From NCBI RefSeq assembly GCF_005503695.1, contig NZ_SCMU01000001.1, positions 62,001-126,000 of the forward strand: a DNA stretch of 64,000 nt. Reading direction: 5' to 3'. This stretch comes from Sphingopyxis sp. 2PD (GTDB taxonomy: Bacteria; Pseudomonadota; Alphaproteobacteria; Sphingomonadales; Sphingomonadaceae). The notes below the pieces were generated by a model that made no database searches, was not told the DNA's origin, and was given only the letters and a program-made list of their open reading frames with translations. Shown piece by piece: positions 44,097 through 53,343 of this stretch. The translations under genes and the position numbers were made by a program. The stretch's first letter is position 1, and each line of letters opens with the position of its first letter.

Positions 44097-45677
44097 TTAC
44101 GCCAGCGCCTCGGCGATCAGGCGCCGACTGTTGTCGATCCCGAACAGCGCGATAAAGCTGCCCATCCGCGGCCCGGCGCTCGACCCGAGCAAAGTTTCGT
44201 ACAGCGCCTTGAACCAATCGCGCAGATTTTCAAAGCCATAGGACTCGTTCTTGCCGATCTCGTAAACAATATTCTGGATGTCGTCGGCGCTAGCGTCGGC
44301 GGGCAGCGCCGCGAGCTTCGCGTCGAGTTCCTTCAGCGCGGCGCGCTCGCCGTCCTGCGGCTTGCGGCGCTTGAGCGTCGGCGCGACATAATCGCGGTTA
44401 TACGCCATCGCGTTGTCGATCAGCCGGTCGAGCTCGGGCCAGGTCGCGGCGTCCGCGCCGTCGACATATTGGCCAAGATAGCGCCAGATCTGCTCCTTCG
44501 ACGCGTCGGCACCCATCACCCCGACGAGGTTGAGGAGCAGCCCGAAGGTTACCGGCAATTCGGTCGTCGGCACATCCTGCCCGCGCGCGACATGAACATG
44601 ATGCACCGGATTGCCGAGCTTCTTGTCGGCATCCTGCGCCGCGTAATTGCCGCGCATCTGCAGATATTCATCGACCGCCTTCGGGATCACGCCGATATGC
44701 AGCTGCTTTGCCGCCTTGGGCTCGCGATAGGCGAAAAACGCCAAGCTTTCCTCGCTACCATAGGTGAGCCATTGTTCGAGGCTGAGGCCGTTGCCCTTCG
44801 ACTTCGAAATCTTCTCGCCCTTTTCGTCGAGGAACATCTCGTAGATCAGCCCCTCGGGCTTGCGGCCGCCGAGCGCCTTGGCGATCTTGCCCGACTGCAC
44901 GCCGCTGTCGGTCAGATCCTTGCCGTACATTTCATAATCGACGCCCAGCGCGACCCAACGCATCGCCCAGTCGACCTTCCACTGCAGCTTCGCCCCGCCG
45001 CCGAGGATGCTGTGCGTGATCGTCTCGCCCTCATCCTCGAACGACACGAGGCCCGCATCGGCATCGACCACGGTCACCGGCACCTGCAGCACGATGCCCG
45101 ACTTGGGGCTGACTGGCAGGATCGGCGAATAGGTCGCAGCGCGCTCGGCGCGGAGCGTCGGCAGCATGATGTCGAGAATGTCCTGATTATGACGTAGGAC
45201 GTTCTTGAGCGCGTCGTCGAAGGCGCCCGACGTGTAGCGTTCGGTCGAGCTCACAAACTCATATTCAAAGCCAAACCGGTCGAGAAACTCGCGCAGCATC
45301 GCATTGTTATGATGGGCGAAACTCTCATACTTGCCGAACGGATCGGGAATGGCGGTGAGCGGCTTGCCCAGATATTCGCGCAGCATGTCGCCGTTCGGGA
45401 CATTGTCGGGAACCTTGCGCAGCCCGTCCATGTCGTCGCTGAACGCGACGAGCCGCGTCGGCGCGCCGGTCATTTCCTCATAGGCGCGGCGCACCATCGT
45501 CGTGCGCAGCACTTCGTTGAAGGTGCCGATGTGCGGGAGGCCCGAAGGACCGTAGCCCGTTTCGAACAGTATCGGCGCACCGCCCGGCTTGCCGTCGGGA
45601 TAGCGTTTGACCAGCTTGCGCGCTTCCTCAAAAGGCCAGGCCTTGGACGCGAGGGCGGCAGCACGAAAATCGGTCAC
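44097..45677 (-). CDS. lysK: Class I lysyl-tRNA synthetase
   Basis: The 526-residue enzyme charges tRNA-Lys. It is of class I, with HIGH-like GLPHIGTFN and KMSKS-like KISKSKGNG, rather than the class II type of most bacteria. Class I LysRS is standard in archaea and many alphaproteobacteria. I chose GTG at 45677, preceded by GGAAG seven bases upstream. It precedes the DUF3291 and asparaginase genes by 43 bases on the same strand. Confidence 0.95.
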   Translation of the reverse strand: MTDFRAAALASKAWPFEEARKLVKRYPDGKPGGAPILFETGYGPSGLPHIGTFNEVLRTTMVRRAYEEMTGAPTRLVAFSDDMDGLRKVPDNVPNGDMLREYLGKPLTAIPDPFGKYESFAHHNNAMLREFLDRFGFEYEFVSSTERYTSGAFDDALKNVLRHNQDILDIMLPTLRAERAATYSPILPVSPKSGIVLQVPVTVVDADAGLVSFEDEGETITHSILGGGAKLQWKVDWAMRWVALGVDYEMYGKDLTDSGVQSGKIAKALGGRKPEGLIYEMFLDEKGEKISKSKGNGLSLEQWLTYGSEESLAFFAYREPKAAKQLHIGVIPKAVDEYLQMRGNYAAQDADKKLGNPVHHVHVARGQDVPTTELPVTFGLLLNLVGVMGADASKEQIWRYLGQYVDGADAATWPELDRLIDNAMAYNRDYVAPTLKRRKPQDGERAALKELDAKLAALPADASADDIQNIVYEIGKNESYGFENLRDWFKALYETLLGSSAGPRMGSFIALFGIDNSRRLIAEALA

Positions 45678-45761
45678 GACTATCTTCCGGTACTTGTGTG
45701 GCGGGGGCTCCGCCCTTTCCCCTTTTTGCGCGTTTTTGCAAGCGCGATGCACCGGACCGGG

Positions 45762-46748
45762 CTAGTCGCGCGCCGCCGGATCGAGCAGCACCGCCACCGA
45801 CCCGCGCTTGCGCCCGGTGTCGACATAGGCATGCGCCGCCGCAATCTCGTCGAACGCATAGCTTTTGTCGATCAGCGGACGCAGCACCCCGGATGCGGCG
45901 AGGTCGGCCAATTGCTGAACATATTCGGGCTTTTCGGTTGCGGGTCCTGCGATCACCCGCCGCCCTTTGCGGCCCGGTCCCCCGATCGTCGCCAGCATGT
46001 CGGGCAACCCCGCGGCGATCGCGACGAAACGGCCGCCGGGACGCAGCAAGGGCAGCGCCTCGCGCGTCACGATGCTGCCAACCGTTTCAAAAATGACGTC
46101 ATAAGCCTCTGCATCGCTGCGAAAATCGGTCGTTTCATAATCGATCACCGCCGCCGCGCCGAGATCGCGAACCAGATCGGCGTTGCGCGCGCTACAGACG
46201 CCGGTGATATGCGCACCGCGGTGGGACGCGAGCTGAACCAGCGCCGACCCCACCGCGCCCGATGCACCGATGACCAAAAGCCGGTCGCCGGCCACTACCG
46301 CCGCAACTTCAAGGAAATGCAGCGCGGTGGCTCCGCCAAAACTCAGCGTTGCGGCCTCGGCAAAACTGACGGTTTCGGGTTTGGGAGTAATCGGCCCGTT
46401 TTCCGGGACACAGCGATATTCGGCATGGCATCCCATCTTGCCGCCCGGAAAGGCCATCACCGCATCGCCAGCGCGGTAGCGGGTGACCCCAGCGCCGACG
46501 GCATCGACGATCCCGGCGATTTCGGTCCCCAAAATCGGCTGGCGCGGCCCGCGAAAGCCCAGGAACGGCCGCGCCAGCATGGCCATACCCGCCGGAAACC
46601 GCGCGGCGCGCAGGCGGCTGTCGCCCGACGTCACCGACGTCGCCATCACTTTGACGCGCACCTCGCCCGCCCCGGGTTCGGGTGTCGGCACGTCGCGAAA
46701 CTCAAGCACCTCGGGACCACCATAGCGGGGGCAGACAACGGCTTTCAT
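45762..46748 (-). CDS. Medium-chain quinone oxidoreductase-like dehydrogenase
   Basis: The 328-residue protein has the GroES-like N-terminal domain and an NAD(P)-binding Rossmann domain with VIGASGAVGSALVQLA. It lacks the Cys/His zinc ligands of true alcohol dehydrogenases and groups with zinc-free quinone or enone reductases (NAD(P)H-dependent). The substrate is unknown. It is transcribed on its own before lysK. Confidence 0.9.
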   Translation of the reverse strand: MKAVVCPRYGGPEVLEFRDVPTPEPGAGEVRVKVMATSVTSGDSRLRAARFPAGMAMLARPFLGFRGPRQPILGTEIAGIVDAVGAGVTRYRAGDAVMAFPGGKMGCHAEYRCVPENGPITPKPETVSFAEAATLSFGGATALHFLEVAAVVAGDRLLVIGASGAVGSALVQLASHRGAHITGVCSARNADLVRDLGAAAVIDYETTDFRSDAEAYDVIFETVGSIVTREALPLLRPGGRFVAIAAGLPDMLATIGGPGRKGRRVIAGPATEKPEYVQQLADLAASGVLRPLIDKSYAFDEIAAAHAYVDTGRKRGSVAVLLDPAARD

Positions 46749-46904
46749 CAGCGAATCCTGACCTTGGGGAGGGGGCGGCGCCCTTCTGCCCGTTTCGGCG
46801 CGCCGCGCCAGCCGCGGCCATGTACCGGGGCATCGTCGTCGCGGGTCAGCATTGCCGGACTATCATTACCGGATTGTTTACCATCTTTGGCTTAGCATCA
46901 TGCC

Positions 46905-47273
46905 ATGGACACGCCCCGCATCCCGCAGCCCCGCCGCCAGACCCGCACGCCCGTCGCGCTCGATGTGACGGTCAATGGCGTTCTCAACTTCGTCGAAGGC
47001 CAGATCACCGACCTGTCCGAAGGCGGCGCGCGGATCGACGGTGCCAGCATGCCGGCGCGCTCGCGCTGCGAGATCCATTATGGCGGCCAGGTCACTTATG
47101 CCGTCGTCATGTGGTCCGAAGTCGATCGCATGGGGGTGCGCTTCCCCTATGAACTGACCCACGGTCCGCTCTATAACGCGTTGAATCGCGCGCGAAATGC
47201 CATGTTGATCGAACCCGCGCAGATATTCCAGAGCAGTCGGCCGGTCACGTTCGGACGCCGCGGCCTCAACTGA
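46905..47273 (+). CDS. Stand-alone PilZ-domain protein
   Basis: The 122-residue protein is a PilZ domain with both cyclic di-GMP-binding motifs: RRQTR near residue 10 and DLSEGG near residue 37. It should act as an effector for cyclic di-GMP made by enzymes such as those at 16626 and 39087. No partner gene is linked. Confidence 0.88.
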   Translation: MDTPRIPQPRRQTRTPVALDVTVNGVLNFVEGQITDLSEGGARIDGASMPARSRCEIHYGGQVTYAVVMWSEVDRMGVRFPYELTHGPLYNALNRARNAMLIEPAQIFQSSRPVTFGRRGLN

Positions 47274-47288
47274 TCGCCGGAATAGGCG

Positions 47289-47723
47289 TCAAAAGCGCGC
47301 GATCGCCACGCCCTCGCGCTCATTGTCCCAGATCATCGCCATGATCCGCCAGCCAAGATCGGGATCTTTGAACAGCTGGATCGAATTGATCCCGCGGCGC
47401 TCGGGCGCCGCATCGTCGAGCGCGGTGCGCGCTTCATAGGCGCTCCAGACATGGGCGATATTGCCCATCACATCGATCCGCCGCCCGATCTCGATCTCGA
47501 AAAAATCATTGGCGGCAAAAAAGGGCGTCGTGTCGCGCGCATAATCGGCCAGCCCCATGCTGCGAAAGGTCGCGCGTCCATCGGCATCGACCCATGTCCG
47601 GATCTGCCGCGCGTCGGGGTGAAAGCAATTCGCCTGCCGCGACCAGTCGCGCGGCCCCTTCGGCCCGGAGATCATCGCATACATCTCGTCGACTACCGCA
47701 CCGATCGCGCTTTCTTCGCTCAT
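47289..47723 (-). CDS. NTF2-like (SnoaL-type) protein
   Basis: The 144-residue protein has the NTF2-like cone fold pattern: an early helix (AVVDEMYAMISG), FHPDARQIRTW and a C-terminal beta-sheet (HVWSAYEART, NSIQLF, GWRIMAMIWDNE). Such domains occur as small enzymes, such as ketosteroid isomerases, or as binding proteins. The ATG at 47723 is preceded by an AGGAAAGGA site. Convergent with the PilZ gene. Confidence 0.82.
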   Translation of the reverse strand: MSEESAIGAVVDEMYAMISGPKGPRDWSRQANCFHPDARQIRTWVDADGRATFRSMGLADYARDTTPFFAANDFFEIEIGRRIDVMGNIAHVWSAYEARTALDDAAPERRGINSIQLFKDPDLGWRIMAMIWDNEREGVAIARF

Positions 47724-47844
47724 CCCGACATCCTTTCCTGCTCCGCGACCAAGCATCGATCTTTTCCGCCCGATCGCAAGAAGAAAGCGGGCGGGCGCCA
47801 CCACCCGCCTTGCCGCGTTCGCCTTTTGTCCCTAGGCTGGCACG

Positions 47845-50577
47845 GTGGCATCCGATCCTCTCTCCCTCCCCGCAATCCACGCGAGTCACGTCGGCATCTG
47901 GATCGCCGATACGCACGGGCGCGTGCAGCGGGTCGGGCGCGGTGAGGCGATTGCGGCGGTGGCCGCGACCCCGCACCTGCTGCTCAATGCGACGCTGACC
48001 GGCGACCGACTGGGCTATCCCGAGCTGTCGGGGCTCGACCTGCTCGAACTTTTCGCGTTCCTTTATCCCGCGCGCTTTGCCGTGCCGACCCCGGCGGGAA
48101 TCGCGGCGACGATTGGCATCACCCCGCCAAAGACCGAGGAAGACATCGCCGCCTTTCTGCCGCAGGCAACCGCAGCCATGCTTGCCGGGATCGACGACCC
48201 CGCCTGGCCCGAACGCGAGGGCGCGTGGCACGGCATGCAGGCGCTCGCCCGCCAGTGCTGGCCGTGGGCGCCGCTCGTCCAGCCACGGCCGACGGCGCCC
48301 GACGCCAATGAACGCTGGCTGTTCGCGCGCCTGCCCGAGTGGGAGGAGGCGCCGCCGCGCGCCGCGCCGCGGCAGGTCCGCGTCAACCCCGACGATGTTA
48401 CCGCGCGGCTTGACCGCCTGACCGGCGACGGCGCCGAACGGCGGCCGGGGCAGCAAGAGTATGCGCGCGCGACCGCCGCGATCTTCGAACCGCGCGAGCG
48501 CAAAGACGCGCCGCAGATGCTGGTCGCCGAGGCAGGAACCGGGATCGGCAAGACATTGGGCTATCTCGCCCCCGCCAAACAGTGGATCGACCAGTCGGCG
48601 GGCAGCGTCTGCATCTCGACCTTTACCAAGGCGCTGCAACGCCAATTGTCGCGTGAGACCGAGCGGCTGTATCCCGATGCCGCGACGCACCGCGAAAAAG
48701 TCGTCGTGCGCAAGGGCCGCGAAAACTACCTCTGCCTGCTCAATCTAGAGGACGCCTTGCAGGGCGGCTTTTCGGGCCGCGCCGCGATCCTCGCGCAGCT
48801 CGTCGCGCGCTGGGCCGCCTACACGCGCGACGGCGACATGGTCGGCGGCGATTTGCCCGGTTGGCTGCCCGCATTGTTCCGCCGCAACGGCACCACCGCG
48901 CTGACCGACCGGCGGGGCGAATGCATCTATGCCGGCTGCCCGCATTTCCGCAAATGCTTCATCGAACGCTCGGCGCGCGCCGCGACGCAGGCCGACATCG
49001 TCATCGCCAACCATGCGCTGACGATGGTGCAGGCCGCCCGCCCGCGCGACGGCGGCGCGCCCGCGACGCGGCTGATCTTCGACGAAGGCCATCATCTGTG
49101 GGACGCCGCCGACAGCATGTTCGCCGCGGCGCTCACCGGGCAGGAAGCGGTCGAAATCCGCCGCTGGGTGCTGGGGCCAGAGGGCAAGTCGCGCGGGCGG
49201 CGGCGCGGGCTGGCGGCGCGGCTCGCTGATGTCGCGAGCTATGACGAAGCGGGCGAGCGCGCGATTCAGGCGGCGATTGCTGCCGCCGCCGAACTGCCCG
49301 GCGATGGCTGGCTTGGACGATTGTCCGAGAATGATCCGTGGGGCGCGATCGAGCGGCTGCTCGCCGCGGTGCGCGGGCAGGTTTATGCGCGTGCGGTCGA
49401 TACCCGCACCGCCGATGCGGGCTATGGCCTCGAAACCGAGCTGGCCGATCCCGACGCGGCGCTGGTCGCCGCCGCTGCCGGAGCGAGCGACGCGGTCGAG
49501 GCTTTGCTCCGCCCGCTGCTGGCACTCGGCAAGCGGCTCGAAGCCCTGATCGAAGACCCGCCCGACTGGCTCGACGGACAAGCCCGGGCAAGGGTTGACG
49601 GCGCGCGCCACAGTCTCGGCACGCGCGTCGACACGCTCGGCAGCTGGCTGTCACTGCTCGGACGCGTCGGCGGCCCCGCCGACCCCGACTTCGTCGACTG
49701 GCTGGCGATCGATCGCTACGACGGGCGCGAGTTCGATTGCGGGCTGCACCGTCACTGGCTCGACCCCGCGCGCCCGATCGCCGATATCGTCTATCGTCCC
49801 GCCCAAGGTGTGTTGGTCACTTCGGCGACGTTGCGCAGCGGCCATGGCGCGCAGGGCTGGACCGAGGCCGACATCCGCACCGGCGCGCGCCACATGGACG
49901 GCAGCGTTCGGCATTTCGCGGTCCCCAGCCCGTTCGATTACGCGCGCCAGTCGGAAATCATCATCGTCACCGACCTCGCGCGCGGCGACCTGCCCGCGCT
50001 CGCCGGCGCGTATAGTCGGCTCATTGAGGCATCGGGCGGCGGCGCGCTGGGGCTGTTCAGCGCGATCCGGCGGCTGCGCATCGTCCACGCGCGCATCGCC
50101 GACCGCCTCGCGCGCGCAGGCCTGCCGCTCTATGCCCAGCATGTCGATCCGCTCGACACTGGTACCCTCGTCGATATCTTCCGCGCCGATCCACACGCCT
50201 CGCTGCTCGGTACCGATGCGCTGCGCGACGGGGTCGATGTACCGGGAGAATCGCTGCGGCAGGTAATCATGGAGGGGGTGCCCTGGCCGCGCCCGACGAT
50301 ATTGCACGCGGCGCGGCGCGCGGCGCAGGGCGGCAACGCCTATGACGACATGGTCATTCGCGGGCGCATCGGGCAGGCGTTCGGCCGCCTGATCCGCCGC
50401 GCCGACGATTTCGGCCAGTTCGTCATGCTCTCGCCCAGCTTCCCGTCGAGGCTGCTCAGCGCCTTTCCCGAAGGCACCCCGATCCGCCGCCTGCCGCTCG
50501 ACGAGGCAGTCAATCATGTCGCCGCGGCGAACGTCGAAAGGCGAAAAACCGCCTTTCCAGCCTTTTCACCGTCATAA
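47845..50577 (+). CDS. DinG/XPD-like ATP-dependent DNA helicase
   Basis: The 910-residue protein is a superfamily 2 helicase. Walker A reads AEAGTGIGKTLGY, the DEAH-type box is IFDEGHH, and motif VI lies in GRIGQAFGRLIRRADD. Cysteines in NYLCLLN and GECIYAGCPHFRKC form an iron-sulfur cluster site as in DinG and XPD. The first 200 residues are a divergent N-terminal region seen in alphaproteobacterial homologues. It starts with GTG. A function in repair or R-loop removal is likely by family. The following gene, sixA, is 57 bases downstream. Confidence 0.9.
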   Translation: MASDPLSLPAIHASHVGIWIADTHGRVQRVGRGEAIAAVAATPHLLLNATLTGDRLGYPELSGLDLLELFAFLYPARFAVPTPAGIAATIGITPPKTEEDIAAFLPQATAAMLAGIDDPAWPEREGAWHGMQALARQCWPWAPLVQPRPTAPDANERWLFARLPEWEEAPPRAAPRQVRVNPDDVTARLDRLTGDGAERRPGQQEYARATAAIFEPRERKDAPQMLVAEAGTGIGKTLGYLAPAKQWIDQSAGSVCISTFTKALQRQLSRETERLYPDAATHREKVVVRKGRENYLCLLNLEDALQGGFSGRAAILAQLVARWAAYTRDGDMVGGDLPGWLPALFRRNGTTALTDRRGECIYAGCPHFRKCFIERSARAATQADIVIANHALTMVQAARPRDGGAPATRLIFDEGHHLWDAADSMFAAALTGQEAVEIRRWVLGPEGKSRGRRRGLAARLADVASYDEAGERAIQAAIAAAAELPGDGWLGRLSENDPWGAIERLLAAVRGQVYARAVDTRTADAGYGLETELADPDAALVAAAAGASDAVEALLRPLLALGKRLEALIEDPPDWLDGQARARVDGARHSLGTRVDTLGSWLSLLGRVGGPADPDFVDWLAIDRYDGREFDCGLHRHWLDPARPIADIVYRPAQGVLVTSATLRSGHGAQGWTEADIRTGARHMDGSVRHFAVPSPFDYARQSEIIIVTDLARGDLPALAGAYSRLIEASGGGALGLFSAIRRLRIVHARIADRLARAGLPLYAQHVDPLDTGTLVDIFRADPHASLLGTDALRDGVDVPGESLRQVIMEGVPWPRPTILHAARRAAQGGNAYDDMVIRGRIGQAFGRLIRRADDFGQFVMLSPSFPSRLLSAFPEGTPIRRLPLDEAVNHVAAANVERRKTAFPAFSPS

Positions 50578-50634
50578 GTTTGCGGCACAAGGCTCGCGAA
50601 CGACGGCATAAGCGCGAACGCGCGGGGGAAGATT

Positions 50635-51186
50635 TTGAAGACTTTGACGATCCTGCGCCACGCCAAATCGGGTTGGGACGTGCAGGTCGAGCGCGATTTC
50701 GACCGCCCGATCAACAAACGCGGCGCGCGCGGCGCCGAGATCGTCGGGCAATGGCTGAAGCGCCAAAAACTACCCGTCGACCGCATCATTGCGTCGCCCG
50801 CGGTGCGTGTGACCGAAACGCTCGACATTTTCCAGCCTGCTGCCGACTTGGACACACTTGAACCGCATTGGGATCGCCGCATCTATCTCGCCTCGGCCGC
50901 GACGCTGATCGACGTCATCCGCGACACCGGCCGCGATGCCGAACATCTGCTCATTTCAGGGCATAATCCGGGGCTGGAGGATCTCATCCTGATGCTCGTG
51001 CTCGAATCGGCGGGCAACGATCTGCGCGCCGAGATCGAGGAAAAACTGCCGACGTCGGCACTGGCGCGGCTCGAACTCGACATTGCCGACTGGCACGATC
51101 TTGACACGGGACAAGCCCGCTTCGCCGCCTTCATCCGCCCCCGCGACCTCGACCCGACGCTCGCGCCGGCGATGGATCACGATTAG
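50635..51186 (+). CDS. sixA: SixA-like phosphohistidine phosphatase
   Basis: The 183-residue protein has the short histidine-phosphatase fold: LRHAKSGWD at the N-terminus (His9), SPAVRVTET in the middle and ISGHNPGLED with the second catalytic His. SixA removes phosphate from histidine-containing phosphotransfer proteins. It starts with TTG at 50635. It converges with the TetR gene, overlapping its end by four bases. Confidence 0.88.
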   Translation: MKTLTILRHAKSGWDVQVERDFDRPINKRGARGAEIVGQWLKRQKLPVDRIIASPAVRVTETLDIFQPAADLDTLEPHWDRRIYLASAATLIDVIRDTGRDAEHLLISGHNPGLEDLILMLVLESAGNDLRAEIEEKLPTSALARLELDIADWHDLDTGQARFAAFIRPRDLDPTLAPAMDHD

Positions 51187-51797
51187 GCCACGGTCCGGGC
51201 CACCATCGCCACAATGATCGCGCGCAGTTCGGCGCGGGCTTCGGTATCGTCGATGTCGCCCGCGGCAGCGGCATGCGACAGCGCTTCCGCGCTTCCCAGC
51301 ATCGCCCATAACGCCGCTGTCCCGACCCCCCGCGGCCCTGCGAAAGGCGCCAATGTCGATCGGCAGTCTTCGATGAAGTCCAGCTGAAAGTCGCGCTTGA
51401 GCCGCTCCATTTCGGGCGATCCCGCCAGTGCGGCCAGAATCGCGGGAATCTCGCGGCCTTGCCGCAGCACGCATTCGACATAGCAGTCGGCGATTACCGC
51501 TGCCTTGGCGTCAAGGCTATCGTCGCTCGCCGCCAGCGCCGCATCGAACGTCTCGCTCTGGCGCTGGTCGAAATCGCTGTACAGCGCGGCAAGCAAGCCT
51601 GCGCGCGTTCCGAAATGATCGTAAACCACCGGCTTGGTGATGCCCGCCCGCTCGGCAAGGCGCCCCAGCGAGAGGGCGTCGGCGCCGCTCTCACCGATCA
51701 TCCGCCACGCCGTCGCGACCAGTTGGCGGCGACGATCATCGCGTGAAAGCCGCTGGCGGGACGGCGGATCGGATTCCGGTGGCGGAGGGCTTGACAC
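51183..51797 (-). CDS. TetR-family transcriptional regulator
   Basis: The 204-residue protein has the N-terminal helix-turn-helix of TetR (LSLGRLAERAGITKPVVYDHFGTRAGLLAALY) and a C-terminal ligand domain. I chose the GTG at 51797, preceded by AAAGG; the longer open frame would run across the promoter and into the divergent gene. It is divergent from the NAD(P)H-dependent oxidoreductase, which it probably controls together with itself. Confidence 0.9.
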   Translation of the reverse strand: MSSPPPPESDPPSRQRLSRDDRRRQLVATAWRMIGESGADALSLGRLAERAGITKPVVYDHFGTRAGLLAALYSDFDQRQSETFDAALAASDDSLDAKAAVIADCYVECVLRQGREIPAILAALAGSPEMERLKRDFQLDFIEDCRSTLAPFAGPRGVGTAALWAMLGSAEALSHAAAAGDIDDTEARAELRAIIVAMVARTVA

Positions 51798-51799
51798 AC

Positions 51800-51832
51800 T
51801 ATATACCTTTAGTATCTTACTGATAGTATATA
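51800..51832. promoter_or_regulatory. Candidate TetR operator in the divergent promoter region
   Basis: The 69-base gap between the divergent genes is AT-rich and carries the perfect arms TATATAC (51800-51806) and GTATATA (51826-51832). It is the natural place for the TetR protein encoded next to it to bind. Confidence 0.45.
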
Positions 51833-51866
51833 ACGATATGCCACGCTCCCGCAACTGTCCCGAAAG

Positions 51867-52592
51867 ATGAAACCGATGCACAGCCTGATCGTCGTTTCGC
51901 ACCCCAATCCCGCCGCCTTGACCCATGCCGTAGCGACCGAAATTGAGCACGCGATTATCGCAGCGTCGCCCGCCAACAGCGTCGAAATCGCCGATCTCAG
52001 CGAGGAAGGTTTCGATCCGCGCTTCTCACGCAGCGATGTTGCGGCCTTTAACGTCGAGGGACCACTCGCCGATGACGCGCGCGCCGAACAGCTGCGGATC
52101 GAACGCGCTGCCAACCTGATCCTCGTCTATCCGGTCTATTGGTGGTCGATGCCGGGCTTGCTGAAAGGCTGGATCGACCGCGTTTTCACCAACGGCTGGG
52201 CCTATGACGAAAACGCGGACGGTAAGGTGGAAAAGAAGCTCGGCTGGCTACGCGTCCATCTGGTGGCGGTCGCCGCCGCAGGGTCCGAAATGTACACGCG
52301 CCGCGGATATTTGCAGGCAATGACGACGCAGATCGACCATGGCATTTTCGATTATTGCGGGGCGCCGGTGCTGTCGTCGAACATGCTTTCGATCGCCGAT
52401 GCCGACACCACCGGCGAGCTTCTGGTTGAAGCACGTCGGATCGGTGCACAGATCGGCGTCGGCGAAGCCAGTCGCGCCGCCGCCCGACGGTCAGCGCAGC
52501 GCCGCCGCCAGCCGCGCCCGCAGCGCGACGAGCGCCGCGACCGGAACGCCCGTGCCCTCGCGCGCTGCACCATTCCCGGTCGCGGGCAATGA
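51867..52592 (+). CDS. Flavodoxin-fold NAD(P)H-dependent oxidoreductase
   Basis: The 241-residue protein resembles MdaB/KefF-type quinone reductases: LIVVSHPNPAALTHA binds FMN phosphate, and LILVYPVYWWSMPGLLKGWIDRVF is the family core. The conserved domain ends near residue 200. The last 40 residues, Arg-rich and of no family resemblance, are read from the strand opposite the merR 3' end (102-base overlap). A lost upstream stop or a frameshift is possible. ATG at 51876 is an alternative start. Confidence 0.82.
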   Translation: MKPMHSLIVVSHPNPAALTHAVATEIEHAIIAASPANSVEIADLSEEGFDPRFSRSDVAAFNVEGPLADDARAEQLRIERAANLILVYPVYWWSMPGLLKGWIDRVFTNGWAYDENADGKVEKKLGWLRVHLVAVAAAGSEMYTRRGYLQAMTTQIDHGIFDYCGAPVLSSNMLSIADADTTGELLVEARRIGAQIGVGEASRAAARRSAQRRRQPRPQRDERRDRNARALARCTIPGRGQ

Positions 52593-52883
52593 TGGCGCCG
52601 TTACGGCTGCCTTGGCGCTGCCGTCGGTCAGTGCCTTGCGCGCGCCGTCGACCGTGAACCCCTGCACATGCAGCAGATGATGGATCCGCTCGGCCAGCGC
52701 TACATCCTCGGCGCGGTAATAGCGGCGGCGGCCCGAGCGCTGGAGCGGCTTCAGTTGCGGAAAGCGCGTTTCCCAGTAGCGCAGGACGTGCGTCGGTACC
52801 CCGATGCGGTCGGCCAGCTCGCCGATCGCGAGCATGGCAGTGGGCGCCTTGCCGCTGTCGTCCGGCACGTCAAACCCCACCAT
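52491..52883 (-). CDS. MerR-family transcriptional regulator
   Basis: The 130-residue protein has the MerR DNA-binding domain (MLAIGELADRIGVPTHVLRYWETRFPQL, SGRRRYYRAEDVALAERI). The C-terminal effector region is short and Ala-rich with no metal-binding Cys. Its place after ihfA in the fabH-plsX cluster is a common arrangement in sphingomonads. Starts 14 bases after ihfA. Confidence 0.9.
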   Translation of the reverse strand: MVGFDVPDDSGKAPTAMLAIGELADRIGVPTHVLRYWETRFPQLKPLQRSGRRRYYRAEDVALAERIHHLLHVQGFTVDGARKALTDGSAKAAVTAPSLPATGNGAAREGTGVPVAALVALRARLAAALR

Positions 52884-52897
52884 GGCCGAGGCCTGGA

Positions 52898-53191
52898 TTA
52901 TTTACCGGCAACGCGCGCTCGCATCGTCTGGCTGGCGCGAAAGGTCATCACGCGGCGCGGCAGGATCGGCACTTCGATGCCGGTCTTGGGATTGCGACCG
53001 ATACGCTGCGCCTTGTCGCGCAGGACAAAGGTGCCAAAGCCGGAGATTTTGACATTCTGCCCGTCCGCCAGCGCGTTGGACATATGGTCCAGAATCGATT
53101 CGACGATCGTCGCCGATTCGTTGCGCGACAACCCGATCTGCTGGTTGATCCGCGTCGCAATATCGGCTCGCGTAAGCGTCCCTGCGGTCAT
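52898..53191 (-). CDS. ihfA: Integration host factor subunit alpha
   Basis: The 97-residue protein has the HU/IHF fold. [46 protein letters not shown] and the [14 protein letters not shown] arm match IHF-alpha. It bends DNA. It lies 152 bases after fabH on the same strand, so it may have its own promoter. Confidence 0.95.
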   Translation of the reverse strand: MTAGTLTRADIATRINQQIGLSRNESATIVESILDHMSNALADGQNVKISGFGTFVLRDKAQRIGRNPKTGIEVPILPRRVMTFRASQTMRARVAGK

Positions 53192-53343
53192 GACGGTCCC
53201 TTCCCCCTCGTGAAGCGAAAATGTTCAAACCGGTCCCGGACAGCCCCCACCGTCACGAGTCCCGTGCCCCTATGTAACAAAAGCGAATTAATCCGCCAAA
53301 CTGAAATGGATGGGACGAGGAGTTAATGCGGTGAAGCCGCAGG

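Noticed and set aside
47506-48690. A 394-codon minus-strand open frame
   Set aside because: It overlaps the start of the helicase gene and the NTF2-like gene; no domain is visible.
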